From positions 1,798,001 through 1,862,000 of the forward strand of contig JADJJR010000001.1 in assembly GCA_016706425.1 (NCBI GenBank): DNA of 64,000 nucleotides, read 5' to 3'. The first letter of the stretch is position 1; each line of letters opens with the position of its first letter. The notes beneath the pieces were generated by a model. The model saw nothing but the letters and a program-made list of their open reading frames with translations. It was not told where the DNA came from and did not search any database. Source of the DNA: Elusimicrobiota bacterium. Its GTDB lineage: Bacteria; Elusimicrobiota; Elusimicrobia; FEN-1173. Made by a program: the position numbers and the translations under genes. This document shows positions 35,440 through 43,022 of the stretch, piece by piece.

Positions 35440-35967
35440 CTATTCAACTTCATCCGGCACATCCAATTCATCAACCAACGAACTGACGATGTCCTTCATG
35501 GTTTTACGCATTTCATCGGAGAGGGCGAAGGATTGCTGCCGCAGGGCGTGACCGATGGCCAGGACCAACTCGGACGGGGTTTTGTAGATGTCTTCGCGGC
35601 CCTTTTTGGAAACGATCGGTTGGGTGTGCGGGGCAGAGGCGTCCCGGGAGGAGATGTAACTTGCCAACGTGAGAGAACTGGTCGCGTCTTGTTGGCCGAT
35701 GAGGGCCGTGAAGGGAATGACGGGGATTTCGCGGAATCGGGGGCTGACGGCGAGACGACGGTAAAACCCGGGGCCGTCTTCGCCGGGAAGATGGAAATCC
35801 AAAATCAAAACGTGGGGGATTTTATCGGCGGCTTCGAGGGCGCTCCAGGCGTCCTCGGCCGAAAATGCCTGCCAAACATCCATCCCCAGGTACTCCAAAT
35901 CGCGTTTCAGTGTTTCCTGGGTCTGTTTGTTGTCTTCAACGACCATGATCAACGGTTTTGTGTGCAC
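35440..35967 (-). CDS. Response regulator of unit 2, extended receiver only
   Basis: The start is GTG with a strong AGGGGAGG five bases away, giving 175 residues. The receiver has VVEDN, phospho-acceptor D57 in LILDFHLPG and PVIPFTA. The loop to the Lys-bearing strand (PIVSKKGRED) is about 35 residues long, as in the regulator at 19483-19986, and a helical tail (about residues 130-175) follows without a DNA-binding motif. It is first in the operon regulator-synthase-HK2-FadL, with an 82-base gap before the synthase. LqsR of Legionella is likewise a regulator without a DNA-binding domain, but its output domain differs as far as I know. Confidence 0.85.
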   Translation of the reverse strand: MHTKPLIMVVEDNKQTQETLKRDLEYLGMDVWQAFSAEDAWSALEAADKIPHVLILDFHLPGEDGPGFYRRLAVSPRFREIPVIPFTALIGQQDATSSLTLASYISSRDASAPHTQPIVSKKGREDIYKTPSELVLAIGHALRQQSFALSDEMRKTMKDIVSSLVDELDVPDEVE

Positions 35968-36064
35968 AAGCCTCCCCTTATGACGACAAAACGTTTCGAT
36001 TAAATAGCCAGCGAACCGGCTCCTTTTCGACGATGATCGGTCTATGTTCTTAACTCATTGCTAT

Positions 36065-36093
36065 CTTATAAGGCATTTATCTTAAAAAATCAA
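36065..36093 (-). promoter_or_regulatory. Sigma-70-type promoter of the unit 2 signalling operon
   Basis: On the minus strand TTGATT (36088-36093) and TATAAG (36065-36070) are separated by 17 bases in an AT-rich gap. The predicted start near 36058 gives a leader of about 90 bases before the GTG at 35967. Confidence 0.6.
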
Positions 36094-36101
36094 GCGTTTT
36101 A

Positions 36102-36122
36102 AACGGTTTATTTTAAACCGTT
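36102..36122. promoter_or_regulatory. Inverted repeat next to the unit 2 promoter, possible regulator site
   Basis: AACGGTTTA and TAAACCGTT flank a 3-base spacer, just upstream of the -35 box of the operon promoter (centre about 54 bases before the predicted start). Position and symmetry fit an activator site. A second overlapping symmetry (AACCG-N7-CGGTT) lies at 36116-36132. The binding protein is unknown. Confidence 0.5.
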
Positions 36123-36210
36123 ATAATCGGTTTTTTAATAGTGGTTATTTGAAATTAATCATTTATTCGCTATTTCGAGGCAATAATGCCTTCAAAAGTA
36201 TTTAAAAAAA

Positions 36211-36237
36211 GCGCGGCCCCCTATCCGGGGGCCGCGC
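36211..36237 (-). terminator. Intrinsic terminator of the cyclase / outer-membrane protein operon
   Basis: An 11-bp GC stem (GCGCGGCCCCC / GGGGGCCGCGC) with a 5-base loop is followed on the minus strand by seven T residues, 20 bases past the stop of the outer-membrane gene. Confidence 0.88.
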
Positions 36238-36256
36238 TCCAAAACTCCATTCAAAC

Positions 36257-36853
36257 TTAAAAGAAGCTGATGCCCACCATCGCCTTGCCGTAAACCCCGG
36301 ACAAATCAACGTCGACTTGGGCGCTCCCCGAGCCGGCTTTTAATTTCACCGATTGGTAGCCCGCTTCGGCGCCCAGGATCAAAGACCCGATTTTAATCCC
36401 GGCCTCCGCCGCCACGCCGTAGCTGAATTGGTCCATTTTGAGCGTGGCCTTGTCGCCGTTCCCGCCGGAGTTCGCCAAAATATCCCCGAAAGGCGCGCCC
36501 ACCGTGACCAACGGTCCGACATAAATCACGCTGTCGATGATGCGCCAGTCCACGAGCACCGTCAAGTTGTTGGCGTCGATGTCCCAGGAATCGGCTCCCA
36601 GGGAGGCTTTGCCCTTCAACCACTCGTTGCGCACCCCGACACCCAACGGGAAAGCGGGAATGTTGAAATAGACATCCAAGTTGTAATTGTCGATGGAGTC
36701 GCTGTCGAGGCCGCTGTTGATGGCGGTGTTCAAGTCTTTCGGGTCGGCGGCGTTCATGCCAACCCCGGCGCGAATCTCCAGAAGGCCCGCCCGGGCGGTC
36801 ACGCCCACCAATACCAACGCCACGCCCAGCCACTTATTAGTCTTTAGACGCAT
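36257..36853 (-). CDS. Small outer-membrane beta-barrel protein
   Basis: The 198-residue protein has a signal peptide (KWLGVALVLVGVTARA) and alternating strands such as LEIRAGVGM, VYVGPLVTVGAPFG and a C-terminal VYGKAMVGISFF with terminal Phe, the usual barrel-insertion signal. It fits an 8- to 10-strand barrel of unknown role. Its ATG, preceded by GGGGAGGG, lies 17 bases inside the end of the cyclase gene, so the two are co-expressed. Confidence 0.75.
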   Translation of the reverse strand: MRLKTNKWLGVALVLVGVTARAGLLEIRAGVGMNAADPKDLNTAINSGLDSDSIDNYNLDVYFNIPAFPLGVGVRNEWLKGKASLGADSWDIDANNLTVLVDWRIIDSVIYVGPLVTVGAPFGDILANSGGNGDKATLKMDQFSYGVAAEAGIKIGSLILGAEAGYQSVKLKAGSGSAQVDVDLSGVYGKAMVGISFF

Positions 36854-37931
36854 TGTCCCTCCCCTTCGACTTGGTCGCCGGTTTCCCGGCAGTTTCGTTT
36901 TTAAAAATCACCACCCGATCGCGGCCGTCCCGTTTTGCCCGGAAAAGGGCGACGTCGGCCTCTTGCATCAAAGCCTCTTGATCTGTCTCCCCCGTAGGGG
37001 TAATGTCCGTGACGCCGAAACTCATCGTCACGCTGTGGGTGTCCTCCCCCAAACGGAGCACCAAGCGACCCACGGCGCTTCGAACGCGCTCCGCGACGGA
37101 TCGGGCCGCCTCCCGGTCGCAACCGGGCAAAACCAACAGAAATTCTTCCCCGCCGTACCGCCCGACCGCGTCATAGGGCCGCACTCCCCCCCGCAGGGCT
37201 TGAGCCACCTGGCGCAAAGCCTCGTCGCCGGCGATGTGACCGAAACGAACGTTGATTTCCCTAAAGCTGTCGATGTCCGCGCGCACGATGCCGACGGTGT
37301 CGTTGCGTCGGACGGCCCGGGCGATTTCCCGTTGAAGGATATCCGTGACGCCCTGGCGGTTCCACAGGCGGGTCAAATCATCGAGGTAGCGGGCGCGTTC
37401 GCTTTCCGCCACCTGTTGAATCAATTGCCCCTGGGTTTCGCTCAAATGAACAACTTGCAATTCTTTTTCCACGAAGGCCGCGAGGTCGCGGAAGGCTTGC
37501 CGATCTTCCTCGGTCATGGCCCGGGGGCGGTCGTCCATCACGCAGAGGGTGCCGACGTTGCTGCCGTCCGGCGCCTTCACCGGATACCCCGCGTAAAACC
37601 GGATGCGCGGCGTTTCCAAGATCCACGGGTTGTCCCGAAAGCGGGAATCGGCGGTGAGGTCATCGACAATCAGCGGGGCGTCTTGCAAAATAGTGTGGGC
37701 GCACAGGGAGGTGTCCCGCGGGGATTCGGAGAGGGCCAACCCTTGAATGGATTTGAACCATTGGCGCTTGTCGTCGATGAGGGAAACGTGGGCGATGGGC
37801 ACGTCAAAGGCGCGGCGCGCCAACCGGGTGATGCGGTCGAAGCGCTCCTCGGCCGGTGTGTCGAGCAACCGGAGCCGTCGGACCGCCTCCAAACGGCGGC
37901 CCTCGTCGTTACGCGGTGGGGTTTCGTCCAT
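36837..37931 (-). CDS. Diguanylate cyclase with N-terminal GAF domain
   Basis: The ATG at 37931 is preferred to the in-frame TTG three codons earlier. The 364-residue protein has a GAF domain (about residues 25-160; FDVPIAHVSLIDDKRQWFKS, RFYAGYPV, GTLCVMD), a short coiled linker and a GGDEF domain (about 190-345) with DIDSFREIN and the active-site motif RYGGEEF. It should make c-di-GMP from two GTP in the cytoplasm in response to a GAF ligand or redox cue. The allosteric RxxD inhibition motif is not evident at the expected place (ALRGGVRPYDAVGR). PilZ-bearing proteins at 25903, 33772 and 62408 are possible receivers of the signal. Confidence 0.93.
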   Translation of the reverse strand: MDETPPRNDEGRRLEAVRRLRLLDTPAEERFDRITRLARRAFDVPIAHVSLIDDKRQWFKSIQGLALSESPRDTSLCAHTILQDAPLIVDDLTADSRFRDNPWILETPRIRFYAGYPVKAPDGSNVGTLCVMDDRPRAMTEEDRQAFRDLAAFVEKELQVVHLSETQGQLIQQVAESERARYLDDLTRLWNRQGVTDILQREIARAVRRNDTVGIVRADIDSFREINVRFGHIAGDEALRQVAQALRGGVRPYDAVGRYGGEEFLLVLPGCDREAARSVAERVRSAVGRLVLRLGEDTHSVTMSFGVTDITPTGETDQEALMQEADVALFRAKRDGRDRVVIFKNETAGKPATKSKGRDNASKD

Positions 37932-38012
37932 ACAGATCAACCTTAGCCCCGAAACCCGATGGCGTCAAGCCCTGGCGGAAAGGCGCTTCGCTTGCTAAAA
38001 TCCCCCCAGAAC

Positions 38013-38086
38013 GCGGGTGTAGTTCAATGGTAGAATGGAAGCTTCCCAAGCTTCAGACGTGGGTTCGATTCCCATCACCCGCTCCA
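38013..38086 (+). tRNA. tRNA-Gly (anticodon CCC)
   Basis: The 74-base cloverleaf has acceptor arms GCGGGTG/CACCCGC, a D-arm containing TAGTTCAATGGTAGA, anticodon loop TTCCCAA with anticodon CCC, the T-arm GTGGGTTCGATTCCCAT, and an encoded CCA end. It would read GGG codons for glycine. Confidence 0.95.
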
Positions 38087-38094
38087 CTTTCCCC

Positions 38095-38119
38095 AAGGCC
38101 GACTATGTCGGCCTTTTTT
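38095..38119 (+). terminator. Intrinsic terminator after tRNA-Gly
   Basis: A 9-bp stem (AAGGCCGAC / GTCGGCCTT) with loop TAT runs into a T-tract directly after the tRNA. Its right end touches the stop of the convergent LysR gene. Confidence 0.85.
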
Positions 38120-39056
38120 ATTTTGCCTTTTCGCCCCGATTCAAAGAGGGTGGAGGGCCTCCGCCCCCGGGCATCACCGAAAAAACCCGCGCAAGACGTT
38201 GGACGGTGGGATGGGGGTGTTTGCGCCGGGCGGTGATGAGGTAGGCCGACTCGTAGAGGGCAATCCCCCGGGTATCGAGAATTTTCAATGCCCCTTTCGG
38301 CCCCACGTTGATGGTGGCTTCGTTCAAGGGGGCGATCCCGTGCCCGGCGACGGCCAGGCGGCGGGCGATCTCCACATCGTCCACTTCGGCCACCACCCGC
38401 GGCCGGACTTTCCAGACGTCCAAAAGTTCCAGCACCTCCCGATAGGCGGGGCTGGAGCCGCCCGGAACGATGAACGGGGCGCCCTCCAAATCCCGCGGCC
38501 AACGCCGAACCGTGCGGGCCACGGCGGGCGCGGCGACAAAATGGACCGGCACCCGGCCGGCCCAATGGTTCTCAAAACCCTCCCGGTCGGCGCCACCCAC
38601 CCCGGCGCAAGACAAAACCACGTCCAGCCGTTGATCCCGCAAGTCGCCGCGCAAAGCCTCCAAGGGTCCCTCCTTTAACGTAAGGGTCGAGCGGGGGGCG
38701 AGGGCGAGGGTGGTTTCCAAAAGGTTTTGCGCAAAGGCCCGGGGCGTGCCCGTGGCCACCCCGATTTGAACCGCGACGGCCCCCCCCGAGAGGCGGTCCC
38801 GAACGGCGTCCTCCATCTCCCGCCCGAGAGCGAAGATGCTTTCGGCGTAATCGAGCACCAGCCGCCCCTCTTCGGTCAGGATTAATTTGCGGTTCCGCCG
38901 GTCGAACAACGGGCGCTTGAGGAATTTCTCGAAGGCCTTGATCTGCGCGCTGACCGTCGGCTGGGCCAACAACAACGTGTCCGTGGCTTTGGCGATGGAG
39001 CCCGATTTGGCAACCACGAAAAAATAATAGAGATGGTGGAAGTTGAATGGAATCAT
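38118..39056 (-). CDS. LysR-family regulator, NhaR-like
   Basis: The 312-residue protein has an N-terminal winged helix-turn-helix (FNFHHLYYFFVVAKSGSIAKATDTLLLAQPTVSAQIKAFEK) with the LYYF form characteristic of NhaR-like members, and a substrate-binding domain from about residue 92. NhaR in E. coli activates the Na+/H+ antiporter gene nhaA. Here the gene is divergent from a set containing a cation antiporter and an SbtA-like transporter, so sodium- or pH-linked control of those genes is plausible. Its C-terminal tail is Gly/Pro-rich and probably disordered. Confidence 0.88.
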   Translation of the reverse strand: MIPFNFHHLYYFFVVAKSGSIAKATDTLLLAQPTVSAQIKAFEKFLKRPLFDRRNRKLILTEEGRLVLDYAESIFALGREMEDAVRDRLSGGAVAVQIGVATGTPRAFAQNLLETTLALAPRSTLTLKEGPLEALRGDLRDQRLDVVLSCAGVGGADREGFENHWAGRVPVHFVAAPAVARTVRRWPRDLEGAPFIVPGGSSPAYREVLELLDVWKVRPRVVAEVDDVEIARRLAVAGHGIAPLNEATINVGPKGALKILDTRGIALYESAYLITARRKHPHPTVQRLARVFSVMPGGGGPPPSLNRGEKAK

Positions 39057-39071
39057 TTATTAAATCTAATT

Positions 39072-39091
39072 ATAGATGTTTATATATCTAT
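39072..39091. promoter_or_regulatory. Possible LysR-type operator between divergent genes
   Basis: ATAGAT and ATCTAT flank an 8-base spacer in the 93-base AT-rich gap between the NhaR-like gene and the DUF1232 gene. The T-N11-A-like dyad and its position fit a LysR binding site. Confidence 0.45.
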
Positions 39092-39149
39092 TTTACAAAT
39101 TTGTTCCATTGCCTTAAAATTAAGCCATTCAACCACCCAGGAGGCTCCC

Positions 39150-39674
39150 GTGCTGAACGCGTTCAAAGAAAAGCTCGCCCGCTTGGCCGACGACCCCAAC
39201 GACCCCTTTCGATCCGCCGTGATCGCCCGGGTCGGTCCCCGGGAAGCCGTCCGCGTGGAGGCGCCTCTGCGAAAAATGATCCTGGCCCTTCCGGACATGC
39301 TGGCTCAAATCGGCCAATGGTCGCGCGAGTTGCCCGTTCCCCCCGCCCTGCGGCGGGTCCACACGTTGGCCTTGGCTTACCTTATGAACCCGGAGGATTT
39401 TCTTCCCGAAAAGGCCCACGGGTTGTTTGGTTACCTTGACGACGCCTTCCTGGTGGCCTCCGTTTTCAATCGAACCCTGGAAGAAGTGGGACCGGCGGGC
39501 CTGCGCCCCCTGACGGACAACGTGGCCCTCGCCTCGGCCGTTCCGGGGTGGGTGGAAACGACGCGAGCATTTCACGCCGAGATGTCCGAAAAAGTCGAAA
39601 TTCTTCTGGAGGGACGGCCGGTGCGTCCCAATCCGACCCCGCGAAGTCGGCGGCGAGTTCCCAAGAAAGGATAA
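39150..39674 (+). CDS. DUF1232 (YkvA-like) protein
   Basis: The start is GTG, decided by a full AGGAGG six bases upstream; longer in-frame starts would run into the operator region. The 174-residue protein has the YkvA-like core LALAYLMNPEDFLPEKAHGLFGYLDDAFLVASVF at about residues 75-110, in which the hydrophobic helix around the Pro-Asp motif may contact the membrane. The family function is unknown. It is followed 9 bases later by the CaCA antiporter, so a link to ion transport is suggested by context only. Confidence 0.78.
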   Translation: MLNAFKEKLARLADDPNDPFRSAVIARVGPREAVRVEAPLRKMILALPDMLAQIGQWSRELPVPPALRRVHTLALAYLMNPEDFLPEKAHGLFGYLDDAFLVASVFNRTLEEVGPAGLRPLTDNVALASAVPGWVETTRAFHAEMSEKVEILLEGRPVRPNPTPRSRRRVPKKG

Positions 39675-39683
39675 AATACATCC

Positions 39684-40751
39684 ATGCCTCTTCCCGTATT
39701 GTTGATTCTCGGCGGTTTGGTCCTCCTCGTCGGCGGGGCGGAATTGTTGGTCCGCGGGTCAAGCCGATTGGCTCTCCGGCTTGGCGTGCCCTCTTTGGTG
39801 GTGGGCCTCACGGTGGTCGCCTACGGCACCAGCACGCCCGAATTGGTCGTGAGCGCCAAAGCCGCGCTGTCGGGTCAAGCCGACCTCGCCCTGGGCAACG
39901 TGGTGGGATCGAACATTTTTAATGTGCTTTTAATTTTGGGAGCCTCCGCCCTGCTGGCTCCCCTGCGGGTCACCCGTCCCATTATTTGGCGGGAGGTCCC
40001 GGTCATGATCGGCACAAGCCTCCTGGCCTGGGGTTTGGCCCTGGACGGTCGAATCTCCCGCGGCGACGGGACGCTCCTGGTCGCCCTTTTGATCGCTTAC
40101 ACCATTTACCAAATCCAAGCCGGATTAAAGGAAGGCGGAAAAAAACCCGCCGAAGAACGGACCAAAGTGTCCATTCTCGGCAGCCTGGTTTCCATCGCGG
40201 TGGGTTTGGCGGTGCTGGTTTGGGGCGCGCGGTGGCTTCTGGAGGGCTCGGTGAGCCTCGCGCGGGGCCTCGGGGTGAGCGAACTCATCATCGGGTTAAC
40301 CATCGTGGCCGCGGGGACCAGCCTGCCCGAGGTCGCCACCTCCCTTTTGGCGACATGGCGCGGCGAGCGCGAAATCGCCATCGGCAACGTCGTGGGGTCC
40401 AACATCTACAACGTCCTGGGTGTGCTGGGGTTGGCGGCCGTCATCGGCCCCGAGGGGGTCGCGGTATCCTCCCCCGCTTTGAACTTTGATATTCCCGTCA
40501 TGGTGGCCGTGTCGGTGGCCTGCCTGCCGATTTTCCTGACCGGGCATTTGATCGCCCGCTGGGAGGGGGTCCTCTTCCTCTTTTACTACGGCGCCTACAC
40601 GCTCTTTTTAATCCTTAATGCCGCGGGCCATGACGCGCTCCCCGCTTTCAGCGCGACCATGCTGTGGGGCGCTCTTCCGTTGACCGCCATGACGCTCCTG
40701 GTCGGAATCGTCCGACATCGAAGAACCACGCGGATGGAAAGGCGTCCATGA
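39684..40751 (+). CDS. CaCA-family Na+/Ca2+ (cation) antiporter, YrbG-like
   Basis: The 355-residue inner-membrane protein has ten hydrophobic helices arranged as two inverted halves. Each half carries an alpha-repeat: GTSTPELVVSAKAALSG with GNVVGSNIFN, and GTSLPEVATSLLATWRG with GNVVGSNIYN. The Glu in each GTS.PE motif binds cation. The family exchanges Ca2+ for Na+ or H+. The last codons overlap the next small frame as ATGA. Confidence 0.93.
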   Translation: MPLPVLLILGGLVLLVGGAELLVRGSSRLALRLGVPSLVVGLTVVAYGTSTPELVVSAKAALSGQADLALGNVVGSNIFNVLLILGASALLAPLRVTRPIIWREVPVMIGTSLLAWGLALDGRISRGDGTLLVALLIAYTIYQIQAGLKEGGKKPAEERTKVSILGSLVSIAVGLAVLVWGARWLLEGSVSLARGLGVSELIIGLTIVAAGTSLPEVATSLLATWRGEREIAIGNVVGSNIYNVLGVLGLAAVIGPEGVAVSSPALNFDIPVMVAVSVACLPIFLTGHLIARWEGVLFLFYYGAYTLFLILNAAGHDALPAFSATMLWGALPLTAMTLLVGIVRHRRTTRMERRP

Positions 40752-40891
40752 AAAAGTTTTGGGGGGGTGGCGGGGGTTGGAACAACCTCTTTACGGCCGG
40801 GTGGTTTGCCCTCGAACCGCCTGTGGGACCCTATCACCACCCAGAAGAGGATTTAAAATTTGCGGGGGTCGGAACAATCCTGATCCCGTGA
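40748..40891 (+). CDS. 47-residue coupled leader ORF between antiporter and SbtA-like gene
   Basis: The frame begins in an ATGA overlap with the antiporter stop and ends in a GTGA overlap with the predicted GTG start of the next gene, the coupling style used throughout this window. The peptide begins MKKFWGGGGGWNNLF and has no recognised family. Near-copies of a 16-base sequence (GCGGGGGTTGGAACAA) occur near both ends of it, at 40770 and 40862. It may be a real small protein, a translation-coupling leader or a remnant. Confidence 0.4.
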   Translation: MKKFWGGGGGWNNLFTAGWFALEPPVGPYHHPEEDLKFAGVGTILIP

Positions 40892-41808
40892 TCTTGTTCT
40901 TTGTCCTGGGCCTGTTGGCCGGCGGCGCCAAAAGCGATCTGCGGCTGCCCGAACCCATCTACAAAATGCTGAGCATCTATCTGCTTGTGACGATTGGGTT
41001 GAAGGGGGGCGTGCATTTGGCCGAACACGCCGGGTGGAAACTGGCGGGGCCCGTGATCGCCGCGGTTCTGTTGGCTCTGCTGATCCCGACCTTCACTTAT
41101 GTTGTGGTGAAACGGTGGGGCGGCTTTTCGAGGGACGACGCCGCCGCCCTCGCCGCCCACTACGGAAGCGTCTCCGCGGTGACCTTCGCCGTGGGACAAA
41201 CCTTTTTGGACCGGTTGGGCCTGTCCTACGAGGCCTATCTCACCCTTTTGGTGGCCGTGATGGAAGTGCCCGCCATCGGGCTGGCGGTGGCCCTGGCGCG
41301 CCGGGGCGAGGGGAAAACCCAATGGGGCCCCCTTGTGGCGGAGGTGCTCTTGAACCGAAGCATTTTCCTTCTTATCGGAGGCGTGGCGATCGGAGCGCTG
41401 GCCGGCCACGAACGACTTAAACCTGTGGAAGGGTTTTTCTTTGGCGGGTTCAAAGGCGCCCTGGCCTTGTTCCTATTGGAAATGGGGGTGTTGGCCAGCC
41501 AAAGGTTGGGCGATTTAAGGAAAGTCGGCGGTTTTCTGGTCGGGTTCGGCGTCCTGATGCCGCTTTTCGCGGGGACGCTCGGCGCGGCGGCCGGTTCCCT
41601 CGCGGGACTTTCCCTGGGAGGTAGCACGCTCTTGGCCATTTTGGCCGCCAGCGCCAGCTACATTGCCGCCCCCGCGGCCTGCCACATCGCCATACCCAAA
41701 GCGAACCCCACCGTCTACCTCACGGCGGCCCTGGGGGTCACTTTCCCCTTCAATCTGACTGTGGGAATTCCCATCTATCACGCCCTCGCCAAATTCTTTC
41801 ACGGCTGA
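40888..41808 (+). CDS. SbtA-like (DUF897) sodium-dependent bicarbonate transporter family protein
   Basis: The homologous region begins almost at the GTG at 40888 (VILFFVLGLLAGGAKSDLRLPEPIYK), which also overlaps the previous stop. Longer TTG or GTG starts exist but give non-homologous sequence. The 306-residue membrane protein has about ten helices in two halves, with family motifs IGLKGGVHLAEH, LAAHYGSVSAVTFAVG and ASYIAAPAACHIAIPKANP. SbtA imports bicarbonate with Na+ in cyanobacteria; the substrate in this lineage is not established. Pairing with a Na+ antiporter supports Na+ coupling. Confidence 0.85.
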   Translation: MILFFVLGLLAGGAKSDLRLPEPIYKMLSIYLLVTIGLKGGVHLAEHAGWKLAGPVIAAVLLALLIPTFTYVVVKRWGGFSRDDAAALAAHYGSVSAVTFAVGQTFLDRLGLSYEAYLTLLVAVMEVPAIGLAVALARRGEGKTQWGPLVAEVLLNRSIFLLIGGVAIGALAGHERLKPVEGFFFGGFKGALALFLLEMGVLASQRLGDLRKVGGFLVGFGVLMPLFAGTLGAAAGSLAGLSLGGSTLLAILAASASYIAAPAACHIAIPKANPTVYLTAALGVTFPFNLTVGIPIYHALAKFFHG

Positions 41809-41810
41809 GG

Positions 41811-41859
41811 ATCGGTCGTTGGTCCGGGAATCCCCGTCAATGAGTTAGACCGACCGATT
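41811..41859. terminator. Possible terminator between convergent genes
   Basis: ATCGGTCG pairs with CGACCGAT across a 33-base interior, followed by a short T-rich run, in the 80-base gap between the SbtA-like gene and the convergent glycosidase-like gene. The loop is long, so support is weak. Confidence 0.3.
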
Positions 41860-41888
41860 TATTCATTGGCTGATTTCCCCGCGCAAGT

Positions 41889-43022
41889 CTATAGCGATTG
41901 CCACACCCCCCGCCCCCCCGCCGTGGGGCGGGGACGTTTGCGAATCAAGGGCCGGACGGGTTCCGAAACTCGGTCCCAGGCGGATTTGGGCCGTCCCAAC
42001 GCATCAAGCAAACCGGTGGTGGTCAGGTCCAAGGAGAATCCCATCGCCCCGGGCGGAATGTCCTGGAGGAGGACCCAGGCCACCCAGGCCGGACGGGCGG
42101 GGGCCATTAGCGCGGGCAACCGATGAATGAATTGACGCTGCTCCGGGCGAGTGCCCGAGCCTTGGGTGGGCCAACCGATTTCCGAAAAAACCGCCCGCTC
42201 CCCGGGGTTTAGATATTGGCCCGCTTCCTTGTAATAATCGCTCGGAATGGCCGCCGGCAATTTGTATTTCCCCGACAGGAACCCGCTGGCCGAGGGGTAG
42301 GTGGTGAATCCCACGTAATCCAATTTACTGACGGGCGCCGTTCCGCGAAAGACCCCCAATATATTTTCCCAGTTCTGGGCCGGCGTGCCCGGCGGGGCGT
42401 TCTGGATGACCTTTTGAAGTTCGTACTGGAAAGACACGAACACGCGGGTTTCCGGGGACACCGCTTTGATCGCGTTGTGGGCCGTTTGGTACAGAGCGCC
42501 GAAATGAACGTACTCCAAATCCAACGGATTGACCAACTTCCGCAACAACAGCGTGTTGATTTCAGTGGCCAAATGAAAAGAATCCGGTTTCACGGCGTTG
42601 GCGATGTCCACGACGTCGTTAATGAAATGCAGACGAACGCACGGATTGGAAAAGGAGACGGTGGCGGTGGTCAAGCCGCAGTCGGAGGCGACCCAGGCGG
42701 GGAGTTCCAAATCCGTTCGCAAACCGGCCAGCGAGGTGGGGCTGAGGCCGAGCATGATGCCCATGCCCCGTTCTCGGGCGGCCCGGGCGCGTTCGATAAT
42801 CACGGGGCGAAGGGTTTGCGTTTCGGGCCACTGCCAAAGCACGATGTCAAAAGAACCCGCCTCATCGGCCAGGGCCAACGCCGCCGCGGGGCCAGCCCGC
42901 CGCCCAGCGTTGGCGTTCACCCCGAAAGCCGCCCCCAAATCGTCCTCATAGCCCGCTTGAAGAGACATCGCTGAAAAAACCAGCACGCCGACCCTTCCCA
43001 TCATTTTTAAAGTTTTATTCAT
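41889..43022 (-). CDS. Secreted TIM-barrel protein resembling clan GH-A glycosidases
   Basis: The 377-residue protein has a signal peptide (about residues 1-23, ending SLQAGYEDD). It alternates strand and helix segments as in a TIM barrel. E154 in SFHLATEINTLL lies where clan GH-A enzymes keep the acid/base Glu, and E281 in AVFSEIGWPTQGSG where they keep the nucleophile; the latter motif recalls GH17 and GH53 endo-glucanases/galactanases. The exact family is not recognised. The Arg/Pro-rich C-terminal tail is probably disordered. The ATG overlaps the CCA-adding enzyme stop. Confidence 0.68.
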   Translation of the reverse strand: MNKTLKMMGRVGVLVFSAMSLQAGYEDDLGAAFGVNANAGRRAGPAAALALADEAGSFDIVLWQWPETQTLRPVIIERARAARERGMGIMLGLSPTSLAGLRTDLELPAWVASDCGLTTATVSFSNPCVRLHFINDVVDIANAVKPDSFHLATEINTLLLRKLVNPLDLEYVHFGALYQTAHNAIKAVSPETRVFVSFQYELQKVIQNAPPGTPAQNWENILGVFRGTAPVSKLDYVGFTTYPSASGFLSGKYKLPAAIPSDYYKEAGQYLNPGERAVFSEIGWPTQGSGTRPEQRQFIHRLPALMAPARPAWVAWVLLQDIPPGAMGFSLDLTTTGLLDALGRPKSAWDRVSEPVRPLIRKRPRPTAGGRGVWQSL

